A stretch of 41,014 bases of DNA from Chitinophagaceae bacterium (GCA_007695095.1 REEL01000080.1:1-41014); one strand, 5' to 3'. Numbered from the stretch's first letter, positions 15,916 to 25,331 are shown. Notes: generated from the sequence alone by a model not told the origin. A program made the numbers and translations.

Positions 15916-16869
15916 ATGGCTTCTTTTATTGGGTTTTTTAAAATAATCAGACCTTTAAACTTATTGTTTATAGTGTTGGCTCAGTTTTTAGTCAGATATG
16001 CTATTATCTTACCGGCATTTGAGATTTATAATATAGAACCCACACTAAATTTTTTAAACTTTTCACTTTTAGTACTATCAACGGTATTAATCGCAGCAGG
16101 TGGTTATGTTATAAATGATTATTTTGATGTAAAAATCGATTACTTAAACAAACCTAAAAAGGTTTTTATCGATAATAATATCAGCCGAAAAACAGCTATG
16201 AAAGCTCATGTTATTTTGAGTGTGTTGGGTGTTATATCGGGTATTTATCTCTCTTATATAATTGGCAATTTCAGCCTTTCCATTATTTTTCCGGTTGTTG
16301 CCGGTTTACTTTGGTTTTATTCGACTACTTATAAAAAACAAGCACTCATTGGGAATTTTATCGTTTCATTTTTAACAGGCTTGATTTTGTTAATGGTTGT
16401 GTTATTTGAGCCCAAACTATTAGATTTGGAAATTCTTGGAATACGGTATATAGCCCTTCCGGTTTTGTATACAGTTGTTGCTTATGCCTTTTTTGCTTTT
16501 TGGGTTTCATTAGTTAGAGAAATTATAAAGGATTTACAGGATATGCAAGGGGATATTGCATTTGGATGTGAAACTTTACCTATTAAGATTGGTATCCCCA
16601 AAACGAAATTGATTGTCGCGGTATTAATTGTAATACAAATTGCTTTAATTGGCTTTATACAGCTTCAATATTTAGATACTCAGTATTATGAAATACAGCA
16701 AGGCCGGTTTCTTTATATCTTTATTTTCATTCAGCTTCCCATGGTTTATATTTTATACAAACTACGCAGAGCTGATAAAGCCGCAGATTTTCAAGTCATG
16801 AGCAATATTGTGAAATTTGTAATGCTTGCAGGTATTTTATCTATGCCGGTTTTTCAGTTTATTATTTAA
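15916..16869 (+). CDS. UbiA-family prenyltransferase
   Basis: The 317-residue membrane enzyme has about nine helices and both aspartate motifs of the family: NDYFDVKID (NDxxDxxxD, near residue 68) and DLQDMQGD (near residue 210). These bind Mg2+ and the prenyl diphosphate. UbiA proteins attach isoprenoid chains to an aromatic or glycerol-phosphate acceptor. In Bacteroidota this subgroup is usually annotated geranylgeranylglycerol-phosphate geranylgeranyltransferase-like, which fits SLVREIIKDLQDMQGDIAFG, but I cannot decide between that and a quinone or haem role. maf follows after one base. Confidence 0.9.
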   Translation: MASFIGFFKIIRPLNLLFIVLAQFLVRYAIILPAFEIYNIEPTLNFLNFSLLVLSTVLIAAGGYVINDYFDVKIDYLNKPKKVFIDNNISRKTAMKAHVILSVLGVISGIYLSYIIGNFSLSIIFPVVAGLLWFYSTTYKKQALIGNFIVSFLTGLILLMVVLFEPKLLDLEILGIRYIALPVLYTVVAYAFFAFWVSLVREIIKDLQDMQGDIAFGCETLPIKIGIPKTKLIVAVLIVIQIALIGFIQLQYLDTQYYEIQQGRFLYIFIFIQLPMVYILYKLRRADKAADFQVMSNIVKFVMLAGILSMPVFQFII

Positions 16870-16870
16870 T

Positions 16871-17452
16871 ATGAATTTAGATTACCCTTATAGAATTGTT
16901 TTAGCTTCAGCATCGCCAAGACGAAAAATGTTATTGGAACAGTCAGGCTTTAAAGTTGAAGTCAGGCCTTCTCCCGCAGAAGAAGTTATTCCCCCGGATT
17001 ATCCTGTTTTAGAAGTTCCTGAGTATTTGGCGGGATTGAAGTTGCAGCCTTTTAAGGAGATGCACAAAAAAGGGGAGGTGTATATAGCAGCAGATACCGT
17101 CGTGATTTTGAATAATAAAATTTATGGGAAGCCCCTAAGCAGGGATAATGCTGTTCAAATGCTGAAAGATTTTTCCGGTGAAATGCATCAGGTAGTAAGT
17201 GGAATAGCCTTGCTTTCACCAAATGGAAAAGAAGTGCGTTTTAGTGAAACTACAAATGTTTACTTTTCTAAATTAACGGATAAGCTAATTGAAAACTATG
17301 TAGATTCTTATGAACCCTATGACAAAGCAGGTTCTTATGCAATACAGGAAGCTATTGGACTTTTAGGAATTGAAAAAATAGAGGGCTGCTATTATAATGT
17401 TGTAGGCTTACCGGTTAATGCTTTGAATAAACATTTGCAAAGCTGGGTTTAA
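16871..17452 (+). CDS. maf: Maf-like nucleotide pyrophosphatase
   Basis: The 193-residue protein has the Maf signature at its N-terminus (RIVLASASPRRKMLLEQSGF), then KLQPF and the YIAADTVV motif with the catalytic Asp. GKPLSRDNAVQML and YDKAGSYAIQEAIG follow toward the end. Maf enzymes hydrolyse nucleoside triphosphates, often dTTP/UTP or modified pyrimidines, to monophosphates, as house-cleaning. I start at ATG 16871, one base after the ubiA stop; an upstream ATG at 16826 inside ubiA would add a hydrophobic tail not typical of Maf. It is convergent with the VOC gene at 17459. Confidence 0.93.
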   Translation: MNLDYPYRIVLASASPRRKMLLEQSGFKVEVRPSPAEEVIPPDYPVLEVPEYLAGLKLQPFKEMHKKGEVYIAADTVVILNNKIYGKPLSRDNAVQMLKDFSGEMHQVVSGIALLSPNGKEVRFSETTNVYFSKLTDKLIENYVDSYEPYDKAGSYAIQEAIGLLGIEKIEGCYYNVVGLPVNALNKHLQSWV

Positions 17453-17458
17453 ACAAGT

Positions 17459-17788
17459 TTATTCACTTTCTTTTTCCCATAAATGAAAGTTAAATCCGAA
17501 TGGTGTATAGACTAAATAGCTCTTTTTGTTTTCAGGAGTTTTAGTTTCTCTTGCTTGGCAACCGGATGCTTCTAATTCTTTAATAGTACTTTCCATTTCT
17601 GAGGTAAAAAATTCGAAATAGGTGCGACATGCAGGATTATTCTCAATGTAAAAGTTAATATTATTGAGTTTGAAGTGCGTTTCATTGGCATGATAACTTT
17701 TAATTTCCATTTTTAAGAAGTCTTTGAAAAAAACAACGGCCTTCTCATACTCTCGAACCTGAATTGCAATATGTGGACTAAAATGCAT
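17459..17788 (-). CDS. Small VOC/glyoxalase-fold protein
   Basis: The 109-residue single-module VOC protein runs from SPHIAIQVREYEKAVVFFKD at the start (first beta-alpha-beta unit) to YLVYTPFGFNFHLWEKE at the end. The end aligns with the DPxGxxxELWE block of glyoxalase/dioxygenase relatives, but the metal-ligand Glu position is His/Leu here (FHLWEK). Metal binding is therefore uncertain. It probably works as a dimer in the cytoplasm. The substrate is unknown. It is unrelated in detail to the VOC pseudogene at 2111. It ends 6 bases from maf in convergent orientation. Confidence 0.8.
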   Translation of the reverse strand: MHFSPHIAIQVREYEKAVVFFKDFLKMEIKSYHANETHFKLNNINFYIENNPACRTYFEFFTSEMESTIKELEASGCQARETKTPENKKSYLVYTPFGFNFHLWEKESE

Positions 17789-17929
17789 AATGTAGATATT
17801 TTAGATTTGAGAATTATATTTTGTAAAAATATATAAATTTTATCAAAATGAATATATAGAAAATGAGAATTGCATATTCATAATTGGCAAAAATTAAGTT
17901 TTAAAAAACACATTAGCCTTTTAGAAACA

Positions 17930-18376
17930 CTACTCTAAAACGATTTCTGTATTCTCGAGTTTTTGCTTAGCTTTTTGGATTGAGCTTGAAGTAAGTCGGT
18001 TATCTTTTATAATAAGCGTTTCCAGATTTTTTAATTCCCAAAGTCCATCAGGTAAGTTATTTAAGTAATAATTCCCGCTTAAGTCTAAAATTTCAAGATT
18101 TTGCAATTCAGCAATTTGGTCGGGGATTTTATCATAATAATTGTAAGCTAAATAAAGTCTTTTTAAATTTTTAAAAGTAAAAATCTCCTCCGGGAAATTT
18201 CTTTTCTTTTGTAATCCTAAATCTAAATACCAGACCTTTTCCGGATTTTTGGCTGCTTCTTCAATATCTGTAAACCAGTTTTCTGTAAACATTAAATCCT
18301 GCAGGCTTTCACCATCATATTGAGCAAAAGTATTTACACTTAAAAAAGTAAAAAGTGAGAGAAGGAAGTATTTCAT
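17930..18376 (-). CDS. Short secreted leucine-rich-repeat protein
   Basis: The 148-residue protein has a signal peptide (about 1-18, ending NTFA-Q) followed by four to five leucine-rich repeats of about 23 residues. LKNLKRLYLAYNYYDKIPDQ, LQNLEILDLSGNYYLNNLPD and LKNLETLIIKDNRLTSSS show the LxxLxLxxN pattern. It probably works as a periplasmic or extracellular binding module. It lacks a T9SS tail and a lipobox. It stands alone between two other minus-strand genes, with about 110-140 base spacers. The partner is unknown. Confidence 0.82.
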   Translation of the reverse strand: MKYFLLSLFTFLSVNTFAQYDGESLQDLMFTENWFTDIEEAAKNPEKVWYLDLGLQKKRNFPEEIFTFKNLKRLYLAYNYYDKIPDQIAELQNLEILDLSGNYYLNNLPDGLWELKNLETLIIKDNRLTSSSIQKAKQKLENTEIVLE

Positions 18377-18488
18377 TATTTTATTTTTACTTATTAAAAT
18401 TCTAAATACAGCATTCGATTAGTTTTGAAAAATTCAGTCCTCTAATTTATGAAAAAAATAGATATAAATAAATCAGGGGGCAGACTAT

Positions 18489-19421
18489 TTAATACAATAA
18501 CTTTTTAGCTATTTCCGCATCTATTTCTAATTGTTGACGGAGCTCTTCGGAATTATTAAACTTTATCTCATTTCTGATAAAAGAAATGAATTCCACTTTT
18601 AGCTTTTGATTGTAAATGTCTTTATTAAATTCAAAAATATGCACCTCAATACTTTTTGAGCCATTGTTAAAGGTTGGTCTCAGGCCAATATTTGCCATTC
18701 CCTTGTATGCGTTAGATGATGAACCTGTTTTGACATTTACAGCATAGACTCCATTTGCCGGTATGAGTTTATGTTCGTTTTCTACAGTTAAATTGGCGGT
18801 TGGGAAGCCGATAGTTCTGCCAATTTTTTTACCGTCGATTACCTTTCCGTTAATAGAAAAGTTATGCCCTAAAAGTTCGTTTGCTTTTTCAATTTCTCCC
18901 TGAAGCAATGCATTTCTTATTTTTGTTGAGCTAACAGTGATATCATCTATCATTTTGGCTGAAATTTCTTCAACCTTAAAATCTAATTCTTTCGATAGGG
19001 AGTTAAAAGTCTCTATCCCTCCGGAACGGTTTTTCCCGAAACGGTGATCGTATCCAATGATGACAGTATGCGGCTTAATATTATTGTAAAGGAAATTTCT
19101 CACATAATCTTCAGGCAGCATATCCGAAAAACTTTTTGTAAAAGGTACTATGATTAAATTATCAAGCCCAAATTGTTTAAGAATCTCTGTTTTCTCTTCA
19201 ATAGTTTGGATAAGCTTTATTTTATCCCCTTTTTGGTTAAGCACAATTCTGGGATGCGGATGAAAGGTAAGCAAAATAGTTTCTCCGGAAATTTTTTGAG
19301 CAGCTTCCTGCATTTGCCTGATAATAGCTTTATGTCCAAAATGAACACCATCAAAAGTACCTACTGTCAGTATACCATTTTTAAATTTGGGTAGGGACAT
19401 TAAATCTCTGAATACGCGCAT
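18489..19421 (-). CDS. ribF: Bifunctional riboflavin kinase / FAD synthetase
   Basis: The 310-residue cytoplasmic enzyme makes FMN from riboflavin and then FAD. The N-terminal nucleotidyltransferase domain (1-180) shows GTFDGVHFGH (21-30), TFHPHPR (52-58), YDHRFGKNRSG (124-134) and TVSSTKIRNALLQGE (162-176). The C-terminal riboflavin kinase domain (about 185-310) has the ATP/flavin motif GRTIGFPTANL (201-211). Its ATG overlaps the truB stop (TGATG), so it is last in the ftsX-DUF3098-uppP-truB-ribF operon and translationally coupled to truB. Confidence 0.96.
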   Translation of the reverse strand: MRVFRDLMSLPKFKNGILTVGTFDGVHFGHKAIIRQMQEAAQKISGETILLTFHPHPRIVLNQKGDKIKLIQTIEEKTEILKQFGLDNLIIVPFTKSFSDMLPEDYVRNFLYNNIKPHTVIIGYDHRFGKNRSGGIETFNSLSKELDFKVEEISAKMIDDITVSSTKIRNALLQGEIEKANELLGHNFSINGKVIDGKKIGRTIGFPTANLTVENEHKLIPANGVYAVNVKTGSSSNAYKGMANIGLRPTFNNGSKSIEVHIFEFNKDIYNQKLKVEFISFIRNEIKFNNSEELRQQLEIDAEIAKKLLY

Positions 19422-20128
19422 CAGTCCGGTTTGTTATTTTGTTTCATTTTTTGATCTGCGATGCTTTCTATACATTCTTCAACGGTAAAAGCATTTTTCA
19501 CATCATACAAACCAATCTTGGTGCGCCTGAGTTCATGTAAGTAAGCTTTACTATTCAAACTTTTTCCAAAATCAAAGGCAAGGCTTCTGATATAAGTGCC
19601 TTTAGAGCAGCTTACTTCAAAATGCACCATTGGCAGTTCAACTTTTTTTATCACAAAATCGATAATGTTTATTTTTCTGGCTGTCATTTCTATATGTTCA
19701 CCTTTTCTGGCTTTTTTGTAAGCCCTTATTCCATCTTTTTTTATAGCAGAGAAGATCGGAGGCATCTGAAGTTGCTCACCGATAAAAGTTTTTGCAGATT
19801 CCTGAATTTGTTCTTCTGTTATGCCGCTTATGTCATTTGTACTTTCAATTTCTGTTTCCCTGTCATAAGAGGGTCTGTGCGCTCCCAGATAAATGATACC
19901 CTCATAGGTTTTCCCCAATTCACTAAACTCCTGAAGCTTTTTGGTAAACTTACCGGTACATAAGATAACCAATCCGGTAGCAAGCGGATCGAGTGTTCCT
20001 GCGTGCCCTGTTTTGGCTTTAGTTCTTCTTTTAATCAGATTTACAACATCAAAGGATGTCCATTCGTAGGGTTTGTCTATTAAAAGGGTTGCGCCTTCTT
20101 TCAAAGTATCTAAATCTGGGAAGACCAT
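19421..20128 (-). CDS. truB: tRNA pseudouridine(55) synthase TruB
   Basis: The 235-residue enzyme makes pseudouridine 55 in the T-loop of tRNAs. Near the N-terminus LLIDKPYEWTSFDVVN is the usual TruB opening, and the catalytic Asp lies in GHAGTLDPLATG (Asp47). YLGAHRPSYDRETE and CSKGTYIRSLAFDFG further on are also family motifs. I prefer the ATG at 20128; the in-frame ATG at 20158 lies deeper in uppP and adds a polar extension not typical of TruB. Either way it overlaps the 3' end of uppP (about 19 or 49 bases). It is the fourth gene of a packed five-gene operon. Confidence 0.95.
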   Translation of the reverse strand: MVFPDLDTLKEGATLLIDKPYEWTSFDVVNLIKRRTKAKTGHAGTLDPLATGLVILCTGKFTKKLQEFSELGKTYEGIIYLGAHRPSYDRETEIESTNDISGITEEQIQESAKTFIGEQLQMPPIFSAIKKDGIRAYKKARKGEHIEMTARKINIIDFVIKKVELPMVHFEVSCSKGTYIRSLAFDFGKSLNSKAYLHELRRTKIGLYDVKNAFTVEECIESIADQKMKQNNKPD

Positions 20129-20904
20129 ATCATCGCTATTATTCCTATTGCAAAGCAATAGATTCCAAAGTAAAAAAGATTTCCTTTGCGGACAATATTA
20201 ATCATCCACTTGCAAGCAACAATTCCTGAAACAAGTGCCGCTATGAAAGCTATTGCAAGCATATTATTTTCGTGGCTTGCAGTAAATCCGGCATCTGACA
20301 ATTCTTTAAACTGTAATAAAGTTGCACCAAGCATTGGAGGAATAATCATAAGAAATGAAAATCGGGTAGCCTGATCCTTTTGTGCGCCCATAAATAATGC
20401 GGCTGCCAGGGTTGCTCCTGAACGGGAAATACCGGGTATTATGGCTGCAGCCTGAAATAAACCAATTATAATTGCCATTAAAAAGGTGATTTTTTTGTCT
20501 TTGCCACTCATTTTTAAGGTTGCAAACATTAATGATCCGGTAACTAACAACATTGCACCAACCCAAAAAGCCCTTCCTTCAAACAATTCTTCCGCCTGAC
20601 TGCCAAACAAATAATACACGATTCCCAAAGGAATCATTGATAAAAGTATTTTTAAGGCAAATAAACTGTCATCTGTTTTCTTAAATTGCAGCAGGTCTTT
20701 AAAAATCAGGAAAATATCTTTTCTAAACACAACTAGTGTGCTTATCATAGTTGCGATATGAATAATGATTTGAAACCGAAGTCCCTCCTCAATATCTGCC
20801 CCTAACAGCACTTTAGCCAATTCTATATGACCACTGCTGCTGATGGGTAAAAACTCGGTAAAACCTTGCAATAAACCTATTAAAATTGACTCAATCCAAT
20901 TCAT
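20110..20904 (-). CDS. uppP: Undecaprenyl-diphosphatase UppP/BacA
   Basis: The 264-residue membrane enzyme dephosphorylates undecaprenyl diphosphate, recycling the lipid carrier for peptidoglycan and LPS. Both active-site motifs are visible: QGFTEFLPISSSGH (13-26) and PGISRSGATLAAAL (157-170). The length is usual for the family and about eight membrane helices can be traced. Its start overlaps the preceding DUF3098 stop by four bases (ATGA) and its end overlaps truB. UppP can raise bacitracin tolerance when abundant, but here it is simply the housekeeping copy in a division/envelope operon. Confidence 0.95.
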   Translation of the reverse strand: MNWIESILIGLLQGFTEFLPISSSGHIELAKVLLGADIEEGLRFQIIIHIATMISTLVVFRKDIFLIFKDLLQFKKTDDSLFALKILLSMIPLGIVYYLFGSQAEELFEGRAFWVGAMLLVTGSLMFATLKMSGKDKKITFLMAIIIGLFQAAAIIPGISRSGATLAAALFMGAQKDQATRFSFLMIIPPMLGATLLQFKELSDAGFTASHENNMLAIAFIAALVSGIVACKWMINIVRKGNLFYFGIYCFAIGIIAMIWSSQI

Positions 20905-21215
20905 GCGCTCACATCTGCTTTGTCGGACTGTTTCGTTGGATTAAAATCTTTAAAAATTCCCCAAATAATTATAATAACACCTAAAATAAGAACGATAGGA
21001 GAAACTACTGTTCTACGGGTACTGTATAGTCCGGCCTCGTTAAAAAAGCTAGGGTCATCATTATAACCTCCAATCATAAGGATGAATCCCAGCCCCATGA
21101 CTAAAGTTCCGCCTATTAAAACATAAAAATTTTTAACATCTAAAAAAGGTTCGTATTTGGTTTTTTTAGATCTGCCCGAAACTACGGGTTTTTTAATTTG
21201 TGGCTTTTTTTTCAT
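20901..21215 (-). CDS. DUF3098 small membrane protein
   Basis: The 104-residue protein has a Lys-rich N-terminal tail (about 1-25), two membrane helices (about 29-48 and 72-90) and a short cytoplasmic C-terminus, matching the DUF3098 pattern. Between the helices is the NDDPSFFNEAGLYSTRR segment with conserved-looking charged residues. The function is unknown. In many Bacteroidota it sits between ftsX and uppP, as here, so a role in envelope growth or division is plausible; that rests only on neighbourhood. It lies 25 bases after ftsX and overlaps uppP by four. Confidence 0.85.
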   Translation of the reverse strand: MKKKPQIKKPVVSGRSKKTKYEPFLDVKNFYVLIGGTLVMGLGFILMIGGYNDDPSFFNEAGLYSTRRTVVSPIVLILGVIIIIWGIFKDFNPTKQSDKADVSA

Positions 21216-21240
21216 TTATAAAGCATTTATTCGTTTAATT

Positions 21241-22116
21241 TTAATACAAATCATCCAAGCGCATTTTTAAATATTTTAGAACGGCACCTAAAGTGCTGAT
21301 TACTGAAATAAACAATCCTAAAATAAAAATAACTGCGAAGATAAGGGCACTTATTGTCCAATTATGTAAATCAGCTAATTCCGGAACACGTATATACACA
21401 AAGTATAAAAGTGCAGCTAACATAATTAAGGTGATAATAATACTCAGTAAGCCGTTTAAAATTGCTCTGCTAATAAAGGGTTTAAGTATAAACCACTTTG
21501 TGGCTCCAACCAACTGCATACTTTTTATAATAAAACGATTGGAGTACATACTAAGTCGTAAAGTATTGTCTATAAGCGCTAAGGCGATTATCAAAAGTAA
21601 TACAGATATGATTCCTAATCCGATTCCAATTTTTCTAATGTTTTCATTAACCTGTACTATTAAATCTTGTTGAACCAAAACATCGCTGACTTCTCTGTAG
21701 AGCATCAACTTTTCATTTATCATTTGAATACTGTCAGGGTTGGCATATTCTGCCGTAAGATAAAATTCAACGGATGAAAAAATGGGGTTATAACCCAGTA
21801 AATCTAAAAAGTCTTCTCCTAACTGTTCGTTTAATCGCTCGGCTGCTTTTTCAGGACTGATATATGATGCTATTCGAACAAAATCTTCTGCTTGTAGCCT
21901 TTTTTCCAACTGTAAGCCGTCAGATTCACTGATGTTTTGCTTTAAAACAACCGTAACTTCAACATTTTCTTTGAAATATCTTCCCAGTTCATTCGCATAA
22001 AAAAGCAGATAACCCAATGATCCCAAAAGAAATAATACGAAAGAAATACTGACTATAGAATAAATATAAGTCGGAGATTTTCTCTTTCCCGGTTTTTTGC
22101 CAAACTGATAGGCCAT
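21241..22116 (-). CDS. ftsX: Cell division permease-like protein FtsX
   Basis: The 291-residue protein has the FtsX architecture: a basic cytoplasmic start (KKPGKRKSPTYIYS), a first helix (about 21-42) and an extracytoplasmic domain (about 45-160) including VTVVLKQNISESDG and the PEKAAERLNEQLGEDFLDLL block. Three more helices (about 165-188, 212-240 and 255-280) follow. With FtsE it forms an ABC-like complex that controls peptidoglycan hydrolases at the septum. FtsE is not adjacent here, which is normal in Bacteroidota. It is the first gene of the minus-strand operon, divergent from leuS across about 300 bases. Confidence 0.93.
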   Translation of the reverse strand: MAYQFGKKPGKRKSPTYIYSIVSISFVLFLLGSLGYLLFYANELGRYFKENVEVTVVLKQNISESDGLQLEKRLQAEDFVRIASYISPEKAAERLNEQLGEDFLDLLGYNPIFSSVEFYLTAEYANPDSIQMINEKLMLYREVSDVLVQQDLIVQVNENIRKIGIGLGIISVLLLIIALALIDNTLRLSMYSNRFIIKSMQLVGATKWFILKPFISRAILNGLLSIIITLIMLAALLYFVYIRVPELADLHNWTISALIFAVIFILGLFISVISTLGAVLKYLKMRLDDLY

Positions 22117-22419
22117 TAAAGCACTTTTTTTGTAACTGCGAAATTACATTAATTCATTAAATAAGTTAAATTTAAATAGAAATAAGCGTTTTGTTTTACA
22201 AAGGATATCTTTTTTCTGTCTTTTTCTTTAGCTGTTTACTCTTAAGTAGCAATTAAAGTGAGTTGCATATTAAATTTATTTATAAACAAAATTAGCATTC
22301 TTATATTAGCTTAAAAAATAGAAATTTCTGCTTAAAAGCGGTATTTGAATACTAAAAATGCGATTAAAGATTACTAATATTGCAAGAGGATTCAATAACA
22401 ATTTTAAAGATATTTACGA
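22117..22419. other. Divergent intergenic region between ftsX and leuS
   Basis: These 303 bases of AT-rich spacer must hold the promoters of the ftsX operon (leftward) and of leuS (rightward). I see no confident TTG/TAnnTTTG pair in either direction, no T-box-like structure, no RNA gene and no ORF. A TACTAATATTGC stretch near 22372 is the closest thing to a -7 element for leuS. Confidence 0.35.
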
Positions 22420-25221
22420 ATGGAATACAATCCGGGCAAGATTGAAAAAAAGTGGCAAAAATTCTGGGAAGAAAACCGGACTTATAAGATAAATGATAAA
22501 GATACTCATAAGCCTAAGTTTTATATCCTGGATATGTTTCCGTACCCTTCCGGGGCAGGGCTGCATGTCGGACATCCATTAGGTTATATCGCTTCAGATA
22601 TTTTTTCCCGCTATAAGCGTATGTGCGGATTTAATGTATTACATCCAATGGGGTTTGATGCATTTGGGCTGCCGGCAGAGCAGTACGCTGTTGAAACCGG
22701 ACAACACCCTGCGAAAACTACTGATGTAAATATAAAAAGATATAAGGAACAATTAAAATCTATAGGCTTTGATTATGACTGGAGTCGTGAAATTCGTACC
22801 TCTGATCCGAAATACTATAAATGGACTCAGTGGATTTTTATACAGTTATTTAATCATTATTATGATGTAGAAAAGCAAAAAGCTGTTTCTATAGATAAGC
22901 TGATAGCTCATTTTGACCAAAATGGCAGTAAAAACCATACGGCATTCACAGATAAAAAAGCAACTATTTTTTCAGCTGCTGAATGGAAATCATTCGGGGA
23001 AAAAGAAAAGTCAGAGATATTAATGCAGTACCGAATTGCATATCAAACGTATGCAGATGTAAACTGGTGTCCGCAATTAGGTACAGTTCTGGCAAATGAT
23101 GAAGTAAAAGAAGGACTTTCTGTCAGAGGAGGCTTTCCGGTAGAGAAAAAATCAATGCGGCAATGGTTTTTGAGGATAACCGCCTATGCTGAGCGTTTAA
23201 TTGCAGATATGGAAATGCTTGATTGGAGCGATTCTTTAAAAGAAATGCAGAAAAACTGGATAGGCAAATCTCAGGGTGCAACTGTTTATTTTGAAATTGA
23301 GGGATTTACAGAAAAAATAGAAATTTTCACTACCCGTCCCGATACAATCTTTGGAGCGACCTTCATGGTATTGGCACCTGAACATCCACTGGTTCAAAAG
23401 ATTATGTCAAAAGATGCAGCACCGGAAATTAAAAAATATATAAAAGAGGTAAAAAATAAGTCTGAGCGGGAAAGGATGTCAGAAGTAAAGAAAGTAAGCG
23501 GAGTGTTTACCGGCGCTTATGCCAAACATCCTTTTAGTGGTGAAAAAATACCGGTCTGGATAGCGGATTATGTACTTATGGGTTACGGCTCCGGAGCTAT
23601 TATGGCAGTCCCTTCCGATGATCAGAGAGACCGATTATTTGCTGAAAAGTTTAACATTCCTATTATAGAAGTAGTTGATCAATCTGAGTATAAATCTGCA
23701 GAGATAGGGGACAAGGTGGGCAGAATGAAAAATTCTGATTTTTTAAATGGATTGGAAGTTGTGGAAGCTATAGAGAAAATAATCTCAAAAATCGAATCTG
23801 AGAATATTGGCAATCGTACTACCAATTATAGACTGAGAGATGCCGGTTTTAGTCGTCAAAGATACTGGGGGGAACCTTTTCCTGTTTTTTACAAAAATGG
23901 AATACCACAGTTGTTGAAAGAAAGTGATTTACCCTTAGAACTTCCGGAGGTAAAATCATACAAACCAAGCGGTTCAGGGCAATCTCCTTTAGCCGCACTG
24001 AATTCATGGGTGGAGATTGATGAAAAAACAATCAGGGAAACAGATACCATGCCGGGCTTTGCCGGCTCCAGCTGGTATTTTTTAAGATATATGGACCCTC
24101 ATAATAACGAGGAGTTTGCTAACAAAAAAAAGGTCGATTATTGGCAGGATGTTGATTTGTATATCGGAGGTGCTGAACATGCCGTTGGGCATTTGATGTA
24201 TGCCCGTTTTTGGAATAAATTCCTATATGATATTGAAAAAGTTTCTGTTAAAGAGCCCTTTAAAAAATTGATTAATCAGGGAATGATTCAGGGTAGATCA
24301 AATCTCATTTTTAAAAGAAAAAAGGCTAATGTTTTTATTTCTGCCGATGTATTGGAGGATTATCTGAAAGAAAATAATTTAACTGAAGAAGATGTAATTT
24401 CTTTTAATATTGATATTAATTTGACTGAAAATGATTTTCTGAATATAAAGGCTTTCGAAAAAAACAGACCGGAATATGAAGGGAGTAAATTTATTAAGAA
24501 CAGCGATAACCTTTTTAAGTGTACTGTTTTAATTGAGAAAATGTCCAAGTCTCTGTATAATGTTGTTAATCCGGATGATATTATTGAAGAGTATGGGGCA
24601 GATGTATTCAGGATGTATGAGATGTTTTTAGGGCCTATAGAAATGCATAAACCCTGGAACACAAATGGAATTGATGGTGTGGCTAAGTTTATGAAACGCT
24701 TTTATAAGTTGTTTTATAATGATGAAGGGAAGTTTGTTGTAACAGATGAAAAAGCGGATGAGCAGGAGCTAAAGATTTTACACAAAACCATAAAAAAAGT
24801 CAGGCTGGATATAGAAAATTTCTCATTTAATACAGCAGTTAGCGCATTTATGGTTTTAACAAATGAGCTAACCAAAATGAATTGTCATAAAAGAGAGATA
24901 CTGGAAAACTTTGTTTTAACTTTAGCTCCCTTTGCCCCACATATCTGTGAGGAGTTATGGAGTGAATTAGGAAACAAAACAACTGTAATTCATGAAAAAA
25001 TACCTCAGCATGATGAAAAATATCTGAAAGAAGATGCTTTTGAATATCCGGTGTCTATCAATGGGAAAATGCGTTTAAAATTAACATTTGAAATAGGTGT
25101 TAAAAAAGAAGTTGTCGAAAAGGAAGTAATGGCTCATGAGATTGTTAAAAAGTGGGTGGGAGAGAAAAATCCTAAAAAAATCATTTTTGTACCGGGTAAA
25201 ATTATAAATATAGTTGTCTAA
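22420..25221 (+). CDS. leuS: Leucyl-tRNA synthetase
   Basis: The 933-residue class I synthetase charges tRNA-Leu. The HIGH-type motif is PYPSGAGLHVGHPLGY (H49-V-G-H52) and the KMSKS loop is intact (K707-S711, EKMSKSLYNVVNPDD). The editing (CP1) domain lies at about 250-440 with its TTRPDTIFGATFM signature, and the anticodon-binding region is at the C-terminal end. It is longer than the roughly 860 residues of Escherichia coli, owing to inserts after the first catalytic half (around 150-190, ADVNWCPQ context) and before KMSKS (around 640-700), as usual for Bacteroidota. It is monocistronic in appearance, with a possible terminator 45 bases downstream. Confidence 0.97.
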   Translation: MEYNPGKIEKKWQKFWEENRTYKINDKDTHKPKFYILDMFPYPSGAGLHVGHPLGYIASDIFSRYKRMCGFNVLHPMGFDAFGLPAEQYAVETGQHPAKTTDVNIKRYKEQLKSIGFDYDWSREIRTSDPKYYKWTQWIFIQLFNHYYDVEKQKAVSIDKLIAHFDQNGSKNHTAFTDKKATIFSAAEWKSFGEKEKSEILMQYRIAYQTYADVNWCPQLGTVLANDEVKEGLSVRGGFPVEKKSMRQWFLRITAYAERLIADMEMLDWSDSLKEMQKNWIGKSQGATVYFEIEGFTEKIEIFTTRPDTIFGATFMVLAPEHPLVQKIMSKDAAPEIKKYIKEVKNKSERERMSEVKKVSGVFTGAYAKHPFSGEKIPVWIADYVLMGYGSGAIMAVPSDDQRDRLFAEKFNIPIIEVVDQSEYKSAEIGDKVGRMKNSDFLNGLEVVEAIEKIISKIESENIGNRTTNYRLRDAGFSRQRYWGEPFPVFYKNGIPQLLKESDLPLELPEVKSYKPSGSGQSPLAALNSWVEIDEKTIRETDTMPGFAGSSWYFLRYMDPHNNEEFANKKKVDYWQDVDLYIGGAEHAVGHLMYARFWNKFLYDIEKVSVKEPFKKLINQGMIQGRSNLIFKRKKANVFISADVLEDYLKENNLTEEDVISFNIDINLTENDFLNIKAFEKNRPEYEGSKFIKNSDNLFKCTVLIEKMSKSLYNVVNPDDIIEEYGADVFRMYEMFLGPIEMHKPWNTNGIDGVAKFMKRFYKLFYNDEGKFVVTDEKADEQELKILHKTIKKVRLDIENFSFNTAVSAFMVLTNELTKMNCHKREILENFVLTLAPFAPHICEELWSELGNKTTVIHEKIPQHDEKYLKEDAFEYPVSINGKMRLKLTFEIGVKKEVVEKEVMAHEIVKKWVGEKNPKKIIFVPGKIINIVV

Positions 25222-25265
25222 GTATTAAAACAATGGTTGATTATAGATGTTACTTAAGTGAACTT

Positions 25266-25284
25266 AAAATCTGAGCAGATTTTT
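25266..25284 (+). terminator. Possible intrinsic terminator of leuS
   Basis: AAAATCTG (25266-25273) pairs with CAGATTTT (25276-25283) across a very short loop (AG), ending in five T. It is AT-rich with a tight loop, so it is only a moderate candidate. Confidence 0.4.
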
Positions 25285-25331
25285 GATAGAAAATATAAGT
25301 ATATTTAACACACACAAAAAAGGTCAACTAA

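Noticed and set aside
22117-22419. T-box or other leader RNA before leuS
   Set aside because: No T-box sequence, specifier loop or antiterminator/terminator pair is visible, and T-boxes are not expected in this phylum.
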